A stretch of 64,000 bases of DNA from Paenibacillus oenotherae (GCF_019443105.1 NZ_JAHZIJ010000003.1:310001-374000); one strand, 5' to 3'. Numbered from the stretch's first letter, positions 1-9,439 are shown. Program-made: numbers and translations. The notes: generated by a model not told the origin, from the letters alone.

Positions 1-357
1 AAGCTCCGGGCTGCGCTCGGTTAGCACCTGAATAAGATCAGGCAGCGTCGTCTGCAGTGTTGTAAGGCTCGCGCCTATCGTAAGCGCCGACCGGCCAGCG
101 GAGTTATAGTCGGCAAGCATCTGCAAATAACGCAGATGGCTCTGGCGGATCTCGACTGCATAATCATAGGTAAGCTGTCCGATTCGGGTCAGCTCCAGCC
201 GTTTGCCGATACGCCGGAACAGGACAACACCGAGCTCCTCCTCAAGCTTGGCTATTTTGCGGGAGAGGGCAGGCTGGGACAGGTTAAGTTTGGCTGAAGC
301 TTTATTCATGCTCGATTGCTCAACTACAATGGCAAACACGTGCAGCTCGTCCAGCAT
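1..357 (-). CDS. LysR family transcriptional regulator (N-terminal part, cut by window edge)
   Basis: The reverse strand reads MLDELHVFAIVVEQSSMNKA and continues with a LysR-type winged helix-turn-helix (NLSQPALSRKIAKLEEELG) and the start of the effector domain, open to base 1, so about 119 residues are visible. LysR proteins are DNA-binding regulators that usually sense a small ligand. It is divergent from sdhC, with about 215 bp between the starts, so control of the sdh operon and of itself is a reasonable inference. The effector domain is missing, so ligand and subfamily cannot be judged. Confidence 0.85.
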   Translation of the reverse strand, partial: MLDELHVFAIVVEQSSMNKASAKLNLSQPALSRKIAKLEEELGVVLFRRIGKRLELTRIGQLTYDYAVEIRQSHLRYLQMLADYNSAGRSALTIGASLTTLQTTLPDLIQVLTERSPEL

Positions 358-395
358 AGCGGGAACCTCCGGCTCTATATGCGAATTTGTTATAA

Positions 396-428
396 CTTTT
401 AATGAAAAATATGCAATTCCATTATAAG
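396..428. promoter_or_regulatory. Inverted repeat in the lysR-sdhC intergenic region
   Basis: CTTTTAATG (396-404) and CATTATAAG (420-428) form a 9-bp inverted repeat with one mismatch around a 15-bp AT-rich spacer, between the divergent lysR and sdhC genes. Size and position suit a LysR-type operator. That it binds the neighbouring LysR protein is inference. Confidence 0.35.
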
Positions 429-572
429 CGTAAAAAGAGTATGATGTGAAGTGTGGCTAATTTGTGTCGCGAGGATTATTGACGCCTCCAATAGCCAGAG
501 TTACAATGATACATGGTTTTGGCGAAGATTGGCGAATGCTACCCACAGTCTTGAAAGGAGAACGTTAATGTT

Positions 573-1244
573 ATGAAAGGTAATACGTACTTATCGCGCA
601 AGATTCACTCACTTCTTGGGGTGATTCCGCTCGGCCTGTTCTTCATTGAACATATGCTGACGAATTTCGCTGCAGTTGAGGGTGGCCCGCAGGGCTTTAA
701 GGATGCGGTTAATTTCTTGAACAGCCTTCCGCTTGTTCCTGTTCTGGAGACGGTCGGAATTTGGCTGCCGCTGCTGTTCCACGGGGTCTACGGGCTGTAT
801 ATCGCTTACCAGTCCAATGTCAACATGGGACAGTATCATTATGGCCGCAACTGGGCATTTACATTTCAACGGATATCGGGCGTCATCACGTTTATCTTCA
901 TTGTCTGGCATCTATTCCAGACGCGCGTTCAGGTAGCCATTGGCAATGTAGGGCATGAAGAGCTGGGCGGCGTTATGCATGATATTTCGACGAATGGATT
1001 ATTTCTTGCACTCTACATCATCGGGGTTATCGCGGCAGTGTTCCACTTCAGCAACGGCATGTGGTCCTTCCTCGTTAGCTGGGGCATTACGGTTGGCCCT
1101 CGCGCACAGCGCATCTCGTCCTACATCTGGATGGTCGTGTTCGTCATTGTTGCGGCTATGTTCCTGATGTCGCTGTTTGCATTCCGCGGAGAAGAATTTA
1201 AAGAAGCGGCATCTGCTGCTATCGCATGGACGAATATCGTATAG
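573..1244 (+). CDS. sdhC: Succinate dehydrogenase cytochrome b558 subunit
   Basis: The 223-residue membrane anchor of succinate:menaquinone reductase carries heme b and passes electrons from SdhB to menaquinone. Five hydrophobic segments and conserved histidines (for example in FIEHML and IVWHLF) fit the Bacillus SdhC family in length and order. AAAGGAG at 554-560 precedes the ATG by 12 bases. A two-codon reading frame (ATG TTA TGA at 568) overlaps the true start and might couple initiation. It is first in sdhCAB, with 24 bp before sdhA. Confidence 0.95.
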   Translation: MKGNTYLSRKIHSLLGVIPLGLFFIEHMLTNFAAVEGGPQGFKDAVNFLNSLPLVPVLETVGIWLPLLFHGVYGLYIAYQSNVNMGQYHYGRNWAFTFQRISGVITFIFIVWHLFQTRVQVAIGNVGHEELGGVMHDISTNGLFLALYIIGVIAAVFHFSNGMWSFLVSWGITVGPRAQRISSYIWMVVFVIVAAMFLMSLFAFRGEEFKEAASAAIAWTNIV

Positions 1245-1268
1245 GACTTAGACAAGGAGCGAATCGAG

Positions 1269-3017
1269 ATGGCTAAGAATAAAGTAATTGTCGTCGGAGG
1301 CGGCCTTGCCGGTCTGATGGCTACTATAAAAGCGGCGGAAGCAGGCGTGCACGTAGACCTGTTCTCTGTCGTGCCCGTGAAGCGTTCACATTCCGTGTGC
1401 GCGCAAGGCGGTATTAACGGTGCAGTAAATACGAAGGGCGAAGGCGACTCCACATGGGAGCACTTCGATGATACGATCTACGGCGGCGACTTCCTGGCGA
1501 ATCAGCCGCCAGTTAAAGCGATGTGCGACGCGGCTCCGGGCATTATCCACTTGATGGACCGGATGGGCGTTATGTTCAACCGGACGCCGGAGGGCTTGCT
1601 TGACTTCCGCCGGTTCGGAGGTACCAAGTACCACCGGACAGCATTCGCAGGCGCGACGACAGGCCAGCAGCTGCTGTACGCGCTGGATGAGCAAGTACGC
1701 CGCTGGGAGACAGCGGGTCTTGTAACCAAGTACGAGCACTGGGAATTCCTCGGTGCGGTGCTTGACGACGATGGCGTATGCCGCGGCGTGTCCTGTCAGG
1801 ACCTGCGCACGATGGAAGTGCACACGATTCCTGGAGATGCCGTTATTTTGGCAACAGGCGGCCCCGGTATTATTTTTGGCAAAACAACGAACTCGGTTAT
1901 TAATACAGGCACGGCAGCAAGCGCTGTTTATCAGCAGGGCGTTCATTATGCGAACGGGGAATTTATTCAAATTCACCCAACCGCTATTCCCGGGGATGAC
2001 AAGCTGCGTCTGATGTCGGAATCCGCGCGCGGCGAAGGCGGCCGGATCTGGACGTACAAGGACGGCAAGCCTTGGTATTTCCTTGAAGATAAATATCCCG
2101 GCTACGGCAACCTTGTTCCGCGTGATATCGCGACCCGTGAAATTTTCCATGTCTGCGTCGATATGAAACTTGGCGTGAACGGCGAGAACATGGTTTATCT
2201 TGATCTGTCGCATAAGGATCCCAAGGAGCTGGACGTTAAGCTCGGCGGTATTATTGAAATCTATGAGAAGTTCATGGGTGATGATCCGCGCAAAATACCG
2301 ATGAAAATTTTCCCTGCTGTTCACTACTCTATGGGCGGCATGTGGGTCGATTACAATCAAATGACGAATATTCCCGGTCTGTTCGCAGCGGGTGAATGTG
2401 AATATCAATACCACGGTGCGAACCGTCTCGGAGCGAACTCGCTCTTGTCGGCCATCTATGGCGGTATGATTACAGGGCCCAAGGCGGTTGAATATATTCG
2501 CGGCTTGAAGAAATCCGCTGAAGATATCTCCTCCTCCGTCTACGACCGCGAGAAGAAGGTACAGACCGATAAGTATGAACGGATCCTCAAGATGGACGGC
2601 TCCGAGAACGCTTATGTGCTGCACAAGGAGCTTGGCGAATGGATGACCAACAATATGACGGTTGTCCGTTACAACAAGAAGCTGGAAGAGACGATTGCGA
2701 AGATCAAGGAGCTCAAGCAGCGTTACGGCAGCATTAACATCAATGATACAGCACGCTGGAACAATGCCGGTGTAGCCTTTACCCGCCAGCTGTGGAATAT
2801 GCTCGAGCTGTCCGAAGCGATGACCAAGGGCGCCCTGCTTCGTGACGAGAGCCGCGGAGCGCATTACAAGCCGGATTTCCTTGAGCGCAACGATGAGAAA
2901 TTCATGAAGACAACGATTGCGAAATGGACGGCGGATGGTCCGGAAATTTCGTATCAAGATATCGATGTATCGCTTATTCCACCGCGTAAACGCGATTATA
3001 CGACGGATAAGAACTGA
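1269..3017 (+). CDS. sdhA: Succinate dehydrogenase flavoprotein subunit
   Basis: The 582-residue catalytic subunit oxidises succinate to fumarate with covalently bound FAD. The N-terminal dinucleotide-binding motif VVGGGLAGLMA is followed by the segment HSVCAQGGINGA that includes the flavin-linked histidine, and active-site segments such as FIQIHPTAIPG and HYSMGGMWVDY. Length matches Gram-positive SdhA. An SD-like AAGGAG lies just upstream. It is the middle gene of sdhCAB; sdhB follows after 21 bp. Confidence 0.97.
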   Translation: MAKNKVIVVGGGLAGLMATIKAAEAGVHVDLFSVVPVKRSHSVCAQGGINGAVNTKGEGDSTWEHFDDTIYGGDFLANQPPVKAMCDAAPGIIHLMDRMGVMFNRTPEGLLDFRRFGGTKYHRTAFAGATTGQQLLYALDEQVRRWETAGLVTKYEHWEFLGAVLDDDGVCRGVSCQDLRTMEVHTIPGDAVILATGGPGIIFGKTTNSVINTGTAASAVYQQGVHYANGEFIQIHPTAIPGDDKLRLMSESARGEGGRIWTYKDGKPWYFLEDKYPGYGNLVPRDIATREIFHVCVDMKLGVNGENMVYLDLSHKDPKELDVKLGGIIEIYEKFMGDDPRKIPMKIFPAVHYSMGGMWVDYNQMTNIPGLFAAGECEYQYHGANRLGANSLLSAIYGGMITGPKAVEYIRGLKKSAEDISSSVYDREKKVQTDKYERILKMDGSENAYVLHKELGEWMTNNMTVVRYNKKLEETIAKIKELKQRYGSININDTARWNNAGVAFTRQLWNMLELSEAMTKGALLRDESRGAHYKPDFLERNDEKFMKTTIAKWTADGPEISYQDIDVSLIPPRKRDYTTDKN

Positions 3018-3038
3018 TAAGAAGAAAGGAGAATAACG

Positions 3039-3803
3039 ATGGCTGACACGACGGTAGCGAACAAAACAATCAAGTTTATTATTACGCGTCAGGACAAACC
3101 CGATGCGCCTTCTTATACGGAGCAGTTCGAGATTCCTTACCGCCAGAATATGAACGTCATCAGCGCGCTGATGGAGATTCAGCGCAACCCTAAGAAAGCT
3201 GATGGCGCGGGCACATCGCCGGTGTGCTGGGAATCCAACTGTCTGGAGGAAGTATGCGGCGCTTGCTCGATGGTCATTAACGGCAAGCCTCGTCAGGCAT
3301 GTACAGCATTGGTAGACAAGCTGGAGCAGCCGATCCGGCTGGAGCCGATGCGCACCTTCCCGGTTGTCCGTGACCTTGTTATCAATCGCGAACGGATGTT
3401 CAACGCGCTCAAGCGCGTTAAAGCATGGATTCCGATTGACGGCACTTATGATCTCGGTCCTGGTCCGCGAATGGCGGAGACGAAGCGTCAATGGGCGTAT
3501 GAATTGTCCAAATGCATGACTTGCGGCGTTTGTCTGGAATCTTGTCCGAACGTGAACGAACGGAACAGCTTTATCGGGCCTGCGGCAATCTCTCAGGTTC
3601 GTCTGTTCAATGCTCATCCTACGGGTGAGATGAACAAGGAGGAGCGCCTGGATGCGCTTATGGAGGAAGGCGGAATCGAAGGCTGCGGCAATTCGCAGAA
3701 CTGCGTCCGCTCCTGTCCGAAGGGCATTCCGCTCACTACATCGATCGCAGCAATGAACAAGGATACGACGAAGCAATTGTTCAAGCAATGGCTTGGCATG
3801 TAA
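3039..3803 (+). CDS. sdhB: Succinate dehydrogenase iron-sulfur subunit
   Basis: This 254-residue electron-transfer subunit links SdhA to SdhC. A plant-type ferredoxin domain carries the [2Fe-2S] cysteines (CWESNCLEEVCGAC and the later RQAC). A C-terminal domain carries two clusters of cysteines (CMTCGVCLESCP and CGNSQNCVRSCP) for the [4Fe-4S] and [3Fe-4S] centres. GAAAGGAG precedes the ATG. It is the last gene of the operon, with a terminator 16 bp after the stop. Confidence 0.96.
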   Translation: MADTTVANKTIKFIITRQDKPDAPSYTEQFEIPYRQNMNVISALMEIQRNPKKADGAGTSPVCWESNCLEEVCGACSMVINGKPRQACTALVDKLEQPIRLEPMRTFPVVRDLVINRERMFNALKRVKAWIPIDGTYDLGPGPRMAETKRQWAYELSKCMTCGVCLESCPNVNERNSFIGPAAISQVRLFNAHPTGEMNKEERLDALMEEGGIEGCGNSQNCVRSCPKGIPLTTSIAAMNKDTTKQLFKQWLGM

Positions 3804-3818
3804 GCAGTTAGCACGCAG

Positions 3819-3869
3819 AAAGGCTGTCCACAGCTCATCAGGGATGATGACCGGGACAGCCTTTTTTTA
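3819..3869 (+). terminator. Rho-independent terminator of sdhCAB
   Basis: AAGGCTGTCC pairs with GGGACAGCCTT across a loop of about 20 bases and is followed by a T run. It lies directly after sdhB. Confidence 0.85.
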
Positions 3870-3927
3870 CTGGAGTTGTTACCGCTCCGAGAGATCATGA
3901 CGAGGCGGGCGATTTGCATAAACGTCG

Positions 3928-4430
3928 AACCTGCAAGCCTTCGAACCTGCACACCTGGACACTCCAGATCTGCACGTCTGCAGGTTTTTACTCGGGAAGG
4001 ACTGCTGGCAGATGAAAGCTGTCGAAATAACCTCAGCCGAGGGAAGTGGCTCCACTGTCGGATAAAATTCCTGCTGGCAAGCAGGTTTTTACTCATAACG
4101 CCCTGTCCGTAGACGAAATGCCTGCCAAAGTGCAGGCATTTCGTCGTGTTCGCCCAATATCGGCCCATTCCGTCATATATTCCTGCGCTTCTGCAGGCAT
4201 TCTGCCCTCCAAGGCTTCTTTTAGCCGAAAATCCTGCGCTTCCGCAGGCTTTCCTCGCCCCACCAACCGGATGTGTTGTAGTCAGTCACTTGGTACAGGT
4301 CTGAAGCACGCGCAGCTACCAGTGCGGTGGGAGCGGTACGGGTGTCAACCACCTTGGTTAACCGGAATCCACCGGACTTTCTCAGGCATTCTGCCTCTAA
4401 GGCTCCTTTAAACGGATTCCTGCTCTGCCT
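3928..4430 (-). repeat. Dispersed intergenic repeat, copy A (hairpin-rich, internally duplicated)
   Basis: This gene-free stretch between sdhB and the convergent HxlR gene is packed with CCTGC...GCAGG hairpins. The strongest is a perfect 14-bp stem (4112-4125 with 4132-4145). GCAGGTTTTTACTC occurs twice (3980 and 4081), and a roughly 42-base module at 4193-4237 recurs, diverged, at 4382-4423. Its core aligns in reverse orientation with the tract at 12352-12530, including one identical 26-base hairpin. No terminal inverted repeats were seen here. Confidence 0.7.
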
Positions 4431-4479
4431 GCCAAGCGGTCCATTCGGTGAACCGTGCGTTGATAAGCGGGGTTCTCAA

Positions 4480-4516
4480 GAAGAAAGAACCCTTCACGAT
4501 GGAAGGGTTCTTTCTT
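4480..4516 (+). terminator. Hairpin with T-rich tail
   Basis: AAGAAAGAACCCTTC and GAAGGGTTCTTTCTT form a 15-bp perfect stem around a 6-base loop. It sits beyond the 3' end of the HxlR gene and may back up termination in both directions. Confidence 0.55.
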
Positions 4517-4536
4517 CAATATTGGCGTCTAATAGA

Positions 4537-4568
4537 GTGAAAAGCTGCCGTATCCATCAACGGCAGCT
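4537..4568 (-). terminator. Terminator of the HxlR gene
   Basis: AAGCTGCCGT and ACGGCAGCTT form a 10-bp stem at the stop codon of the reverse-strand HxlR gene. On that strand it is followed by TTTTCAC. Confidence 0.6.
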
Positions 4569-4876
4569 TAACACCATTCCTCGCTCCAATCCTGAATGGA
4601 TTGAATAACAGGCTCCAATCCGCGTCCTTTATCAGTGAGCTCATATTCGATCCGGACAGGCATCTCCGGATAAACTTGTCGTTTAATGATCAGGCAATGC
4701 TCAAGCTCTTTCATTCGGTCCGTCAGCATCTTGTCGCTCATCTCAGGAATCTGCTCTTTAATTTCCTTGAACCGCTTAGGTCCGCCAAGAAGGACACGAA
4801 CGATCAGACTCGTCCACTTCTTGCCCAGCAAATCTGAAGCGCATTCATACTTTGGGCACATTTTGGAATAATCCAT
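4568..4876 (-). CDS. HxlR family winged-helix transcriptional regulator
   Basis: This 102-residue protein has the whole HxlR fold: DLLGKKWTSLIVRVLLGGPKRFKEI (helices up to the wing region), then SDKMLTDRMKELE and the wing KRQVYPEMPVRIEYELTDKGRGL. Cysteines 7 and 12 lie in the N-terminal segment, where redox-sensing HxlR relatives keep a reactive cysteine. Targets are often divergent; the next gene is the RraB-like protein about 250 bp away. Redox sensing is inference only. Confidence 0.9.
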   Translation of the reverse strand: MDYSKMCPKYECASDLLGKKWTSLIVRVLLGGPKRFKEIKEQIPEMSDKMLTDRMKELEHCLIIKRQVYPEMPVRIEYELTDKGRGLEPVIQSIQDWSEEWC

Positions 4877-5122
4877 GGTATCACCCCTCTTTTGCTCCCT
4901 CTATTGTAGCATAAATCGTTTCGATTGGGGGCAGCTTTCGACAGCAATTCCTAAATGCTATATAATAAATATATACCATATATAAGTAAGTGTCGTTGCA
5001 GAACAGCAATCAATGGTGCATAATAGGTCGAATTAAGGAATGGCGCTCTGACATGTGGAAACGTTATAATAGAATGGAACAGCTCATTATGCCAGAGACG
5101 TTACAGGATCGAGGTGTGCTTC

Positions 5123-5956
5123 ATGACGGACAATTGGGGATTCTACGAACGCCGAACGGAATCGGAGCTGCTGCGCGTCCTTGTTAATGCTGGTTACAAG
5201 TCGGAGGCCCCATTGAACGGTTACGATGAACTGCTGTCGATTACCGTTAATTTATATCCGATAAGGGAAAAGAAACATACGAAGCGGGAGTTTATCAAGC
5301 TTCTGGAACGATTCGAAGCGAGGCTTGAGCAATGGCTCAGCAGCTTGGGAGCAGCGCTGTATATAGGACGAATCAATTCCATGACACGTCTTGAGTTCTA
5401 TTATTACTTGGGCAACGGCTGTGTGAATGAGGGAATGATAAGGGAATGGATGAACAATAACTGGCAGTTCCGTACGCAGTATTATATCAAACCGGACCCG
5501 CAGTGGACGTTCTACAACTACATGCTGCCGGATCAGCTTGAAGAGCTGTTCGTGCATAATGCCCAGATGATCTATGCGTTGATTCATAAGGGCGACAACA
5601 TTAACCAGCCCCGGAATGTGTACCACTGGCTGTTTTTTCAGCAGGACAGAGACCGGCAAGAGATGGAATACACACTGCAGAATCTTGGATATCGCATTGA
5701 GAAGGATAAGAAGGCAGACCCGGACACCAGCTACCCGTATCCGCTCGTCATTAGCAAATATGAGGATGTGCGTCTCGATACGGTTAATGACAGGGTAAGG
5801 GAGCTGTACCGGCTCATATCAGGGCATGGAGGGCGTTATGATGGCTGGGGATCCATTATGAAGCAGTCAGCCGGACATCGCGCCAGGCAGAGTCTGCGAC
5901 GCTTCGTGGAATCGGTCGAATCCTCCATTAAGAAGCTATGCTTCCATCGCAGATAG
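5123..5956 (+). CDS. DUF695 / RraB-like domain protein
   Basis: This 277-residue soluble protein seems to have two parts. An N-terminal DUF695-like region (about 1-130) has an aromatic-rich segment. A C-terminal segment (about 165-255, DRQEMEYTLQNLGYRI ... GGRYDGWGS) resembles RraB, named for inhibition of RNase E in enterobacteria. Firmicutes of this kind lack classical RNase E, so the role here is unknown. The ATG at 5123 is preferred over the upstream GTG because GAGGTG lies 6 bases before it. Domain calls are from recall of the families. Confidence 0.65.
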   Translation: MTDNWGFYERRTESELLRVLVNAGYKSEAPLNGYDELLSITVNLYPIREKKHTKREFIKLLERFEARLEQWLSSLGAALYIGRINSMTRLEFYYYLGNGCVNEGMIREWMNNNWQFRTQYYIKPDPQWTFYNYMLPDQLEELFVHNAQMIYALIHKGDNINQPRNVYHWLFFQQDRDRQEMEYTLQNLGYRIEKDKKADPDTSYPYPLVISKYEDVRLDTVNDRVRELYRLISGHGGRYDGWGSIMKQSAGHRARQSLRRFVESVESSIKKLCFHRR

Positions 5957-6095
5957 CATGTTGTTTTCTGTTCATGTGCGGAGTGAACTGGAGGCGATAT
6001 CATATTTGTTACACAAATGAAATGCTGCTGTTACCTTATTATCATATTGGTGGGCTATTATAATTAACAAGACCCCCTTTTAACAATATACTATT

Positions 6096-6126
6096 GGACC
6101 TGTAGCGTGCAGGTCCGCTTTTTTTT
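6096..6126 (+). terminator. Terminator after the RraB-like gene
   Basis: GGACCTG and CAGGTCC form a stem with a TAGCGTG loop, followed by GC and eight T. It lies between convergent genes; the other strand has no T run, so it mainly serves the plus strand. Confidence 0.8.
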
Positions 6127-6128
6127 GT

Positions 6129-6938
6129 CTAGAGCGGTACAACAACCGCTTTTTTCTGCTTATAATACACCCACTGCTTGAATCCGATCTCTTTGAGCCG
6201 CTGGCGAACAAGCTCCCAGTCATCCCCAACACGGCTAGGAAGATGCGAATCAGAGCCGAATGTAACCTTCACGCCATAATGAAGCGCCCGCTCCAGTATA
6301 GCGTCAGATGGATACCAGCCGCCGACATCCTTGGTCTTGCCTGATGTATTGATCTCAATGGCCACATCGCTCTCAGCGATGGCGGCAAGCGAGGCATCAA
6401 TGGCCTCATCAGCCTGAATATCGGAGAAGGCCGGATAGTAGCCCTTCATGGCGTCGATATGCCCCAGCACCTGGAACACTCCGCTGCGCGCCGATTGCGC
6501 GATAAGCTCGTAGTAATGCTGCTTCTCCTCCGCATGTTTGGCGGCAGGAGTATTTTTCCATCGGTTGCGGTTGAAGATGCTGACCCCTCTAGTCTGGTGG
6601 ACGGATCCGATAATGTAGTCAAACGGATATTGGTCATAAACGCTTCTGTACAGCTCAATATGCTCCGGATAGAAATCAGACTCCACCCCTAACAACACAT
6701 CGATTGTACCTTCGTATTTGGCCTTTAGCCTGAGCACCTCTTCCACATAGTTGGCAAACTCGCTCTTGGCCATCGCAATGCCCGGCTGGGGATGATCGAG
6801 CTCGTTCGCAAAATAGGGAGAGTGGTCGGAGATGCCGATTACGTCCAGCTCTGCCCTGATGGCAGCTTGGATATAGTCTTCGATATTAGCGTCTGCATGA
6901 CCGCAGCGGAAATGATGGGTATGTAAATCGAACTTCAT
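6129..6938 (-). CDS. hisJ: Histidinol-phosphatase, PHP family
   Basis: This 269-residue PHP-fold enzyme removes phosphate from L-histidinol phosphate, the penultimate step of histidine synthesis. Metal-binding motifs are visible: DLHTHHFRCGH at the N-terminus, GISDHSPY, GVESDFYPEH, GSVHQ, LGHIDAM and FGSDSHLP. Length matches B. subtilis HisJ. It is away from any his operon in this window and is 14-16 bp upstream of nothing else on its strand; the LysR gene lies immediately 5' to it. Confidence 0.88.
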   Translation of the reverse strand: MKFDLHTHHFRCGHADANIEDYIQAAIRAELDVIGISDHSPYFANELDHPQPGIAMAKSEFANYVEEVLRLKAKYEGTIDVLLGVESDFYPEHIELYRSVYDQYPFDYIIGSVHQTRGVSIFNRNRWKNTPAAKHAEEKQHYYELIAQSARSGVFQVLGHIDAMKGYYPAFSDIQADEAIDASLAAIAESDVAIEINTSGKTKDVGGWYPSDAILERALHYGVKVTFGSDSHLPSRVGDDWELVRQRLKEIGFKQWVYYKQKKAVVVPL

Positions 6939-6952
6939 AGTGGCATATCCTC

Positions 6953-7855
6953 CTATTCACTGCTAATGAAATGATCCTCCGGCATTCCTTTCAAATCACT
7001 CAAAAATTGCTGCATGGCAGAATTCAGATAACGGCCGGATTTGTAGACAACACCGACGGGATGGCTCAAATCCAGTTCATTAACCTTGATCTTGTTCAAT
7101 GTGCCGAGCCTTACTTCATTGACGATGGACAGTTTGGAGACAACTGCGGCGCCGAGATTGATCTCCACCATCCGCTTTACTTCCTCACTGCTGGACAGCT
7201 CCATCACAATATTCGGCTGCAGGTTGTAGCGTTTGAAAATCTGGTCGAGGAAGCGTCTGCCGAGTGTATCGGGTGAGAGCATAATCATCGGGATGTCCTT
7301 TAGCGACTCTACCGTCGTATGCTTGAGGCGGCTCATCGGGTGCTCTGGGGAGACGACAAGCTCATAAGTGTCGTAGTATAGAATGGAGGTTTCGACATTA
7401 GGATTGCGTTCTGACAAATAAGTAATACCGATATCAACGGTACCATTCTCAACACTGGTCATAACCTGGGATGAGGGCATGGAATGAATCCTTGTCTTTA
7501 TCATGGGGAATTGATCCTTAAAATATGACAGCACCCGGGGTAAAATTTGAATGGCGATCGATGCTGTTGTGCCCAGTACAATGTGACCTTGCGGAATTTG
7601 GCTCAAGTCCGACAGCTTCTGCTTGAGCTCCTCAACAATTGCGAGTATTTGTTCACCATGCTCCAAGAACACCTGACCGCGGTCGGTTAATGTGACGGGC
7701 TGGTTGCGATCGATCAGCACGGTCTTGAATTCATCCTCCAAGCTCTTGATCTGGGCGGATACGGCTGGCTGTGTCAGATTGAGCAGCTCTCCTGCTTTGC
7801 GGAAGCTCATCGTCTTGGAGATCGTCAATAACGTTTCAAGCTGACTAATGTTCAT
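6953..7855 (-). CDS. LysR family transcriptional regulator
   Basis: This 300-residue regulator has an N-terminal HTH (FRKAGELLNLTQPAVSAQIKSLE) and a full periplasmic-binding-like effector domain. The ATG at 7855 is preferred over the start seven codons upstream because GGAGG lies 5 bases before it. It is tandem with hisJ (14 bp gap) and divergent from the MFS gene at 8080. The CTGTACGGACAG dyad upstream could be an autoregulatory site. Ligand and regulon are not evident. Confidence 0.88.
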   Translation of the reverse strand: MNISQLETLLTISKTMSFRKAGELLNLTQPAVSAQIKSLEDEFKTVLIDRNQPVTLTDRGQVFLEHGEQILAIVEELKQKLSDLSQIPQGHIVLGTTASIAIQILPRVLSYFKDQFPMIKTRIHSMPSSQVMTSVENGTVDIGITYLSERNPNVETSILYYDTYELVVSPEHPMSRLKHTTVESLKDIPMIMLSPDTLGRRFLDQIFKRYNLQPNIVMELSSSEEVKRMVEINLGAAVVSKLSIVNEVRLGTLNKIKVNELDLSHPVGVVYKSGRYLNSAMQQFLSDLKGMPEDHFISSE

Positions 7856-8079
7856 TGAATCCTCCAATTCGATCAAAGATTTTTATCACCTATCCATATA
7901 TTATAAATGAAAACTGTACGGACAGCAAAAGGGAAAGTCAATTCGAATCGTATACTATGGCACTGGCAATGAAATAGCTTTAGCTATTCTTTACATGGAA
8001 GTTAAAGGGATTGCGTGCAGCACTGTCGAATGAAAAAGAATAAAAACCATTTTTTTGTCAATCGAGAGGAGCAGTTCAG

Positions 8080-9357
8080 TTGAATCACAAAGCAATTCGT
8101 GGCTGGTTGATGTATGATTGGGCCAACTCGGCTTATGTCACCACCATTCTGGCAGTGGTAATGCCCATCTATTATGTATCCGTTGCCGGTATCCATCTAT
8201 CCGAAGAAACCGCAGCGTACTATTGGGGGTTTACACAATCCATCGCGACGTTCTCGGTCGCCATTCTGTCTCCCATCATGGGGGCGATTGCGGACTATAC
8301 GAGCTCGAAGCTGAAGTTTCTAACCTTCTTTGCCGTTCTTGGAGCGCTGGCTAGCGCTGGGATGGCCTTTACCGGCGAAGGGGATTGGCTGCTTGCTTCT
8401 ATTCTTGTCATCGTGGGAACAATCGGCTTCTCGACAGGGAACACCTTCTATGACGGCTTATTAGTCGATCTTGCACCGCCGGAGAAGCGTGACGCGCTTA
8501 GCATGCGGGGCTTTGCTTTTGGTTACTTGGGAGGCGGGCTGCTTCTCGCTCTTAATGTAGCGATGATTGAGGGATGGAAGATGTTCGGGTTCCCGGACAA
8601 AACAATAGCTACCCAGGCAGCGTTCCTTACAGTCGGCATCTGGTGGCTCGTATTCTCAATCCCGATTATGCGGCATGTCAAGGAGAGAACTGTCCCACGC
8701 TCTGGCACAGGGCTTGGTGATACGATTAAGAATGGCTTCAGCAGAATCGGACACACGATCAAGACATTAAAGCGCTATCCCGAGCTGCTCAAATATATGG
8801 TTTCGTTCTGGTTTTATAATGATGGCATTAATACGGTCATCGTAATGGCAACTGTCTATGGCAAAGGAATCGGGATCGGCACGAAGGATCTGATTATCGC
8901 CCTTCTAATTACACAGTTTATTGCCTATCCAAGCACGCTATTGTTTGTCCGTCTGGCCTCACGCCTCGGGGTCAAGAAATCATTGTACGGATCGCTCTCA
9001 CTGTATGTTGTGATCGTTATACTTGGTTATTTCATGGCAGATGCGTCCCACTTCTATGCGCTGGCCGTTATGGTAGGCCTCGTGCAAGGCGGCAGTCAGG
9101 CGATATCACGTTCCATCTACGCCAATCTGGTGCCGCCATCACGGACGGCGGAATTTTTCGGATTCCTCAGCTTGTCCAGCAAATTCTCTTCTGTTGCGGG
9201 GCCGCTTATTTTCTCCCTGACAGGAGCGCTAACGGGATCTATCCGGCTTGGAATATTGTCCCTGATCGCATTTTTTATTATCGGCATCATTATGCTTATG
9301 TTCGTCAATCTGGAGAAGGGGCGCGTGCAAGCGCTGGCAGGAGAATCGGAAAGCTAG
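8080..9357 (+). CDS. MFS transporter, UMF1/Atg22-like family
   Basis: This 425-residue membrane protein has about twelve hydrophobic segments. It begins with the family signature WLMYDWANSAYVTTILAVV and carries loop motifs typical of UMF1 (FYDGLLVDLAPPEKRDALSMRGFAFGYLGGG). Such proteins are secondary transporters, possibly amino-acid exporters by analogy with fungal Atg22. The start is TTG, with GAGAGGAG 8 bases upstream. It is divergent from the LysR gene, which is a candidate regulator. Confidence 0.85.
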   Translation: MNHKAIRGWLMYDWANSAYVTTILAVVMPIYYVSVAGIHLSEETAAYYWGFTQSIATFSVAILSPIMGAIADYTSSKLKFLTFFAVLGALASAGMAFTGEGDWLLASILVIVGTIGFSTGNTFYDGLLVDLAPPEKRDALSMRGFAFGYLGGGLLLALNVAMIEGWKMFGFPDKTIATQAAFLTVGIWWLVFSIPIMRHVKERTVPRSGTGLGDTIKNGFSRIGHTIKTLKRYPELLKYMVSFWFYNDGINTVIVMATVYGKGIGIGTKDLIIALLITQFIAYPSTLLFVRLASRLGVKKSLYGSLSLYVVIVILGYFMADASHFYALAVMVGLVQGGSQAISRSIYANLVPPSRTAEFFGFLSLSSKFSSVAGPLIFSLTGALTGSIRLGILSLIAFFIIGIIMLMFVNLEKGRVQALAGESES

Positions 9358-9394
9358 ACGGGACTGCTTACTTATCCATTCGGGCACAATTAAC

Positions 9395-9439
9395 AAGCGC
9401 CCGCAGCGCGATGGAAACATCTTATGCTGCGGGCGCTTT
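9395..9439. terminator. Bidirectional terminator
   Basis: AAGCGCCCGCAGC and GCTGCGGGCGCTT form a 13-bp perfect stem around an 18-base loop between the convergent MFS and GNAT genes. Confidence 0.75.

Noticed and set aside
1386-3788. 800-codon open frame on the reverse strand opposite sdhA and sdhB
   Set aside because: It mirrors the codon bias of the real genes, has no SD and no recognisable domain; sdhA and sdhB are unmistakable on the plus strand.
3928-4430. Possible CRISPR array
   Set aside because: Repeated GCAGG/CCTGC units are irregular in spacing and form hairpins individually; there are no uniform repeats and spacers and no cas genes.
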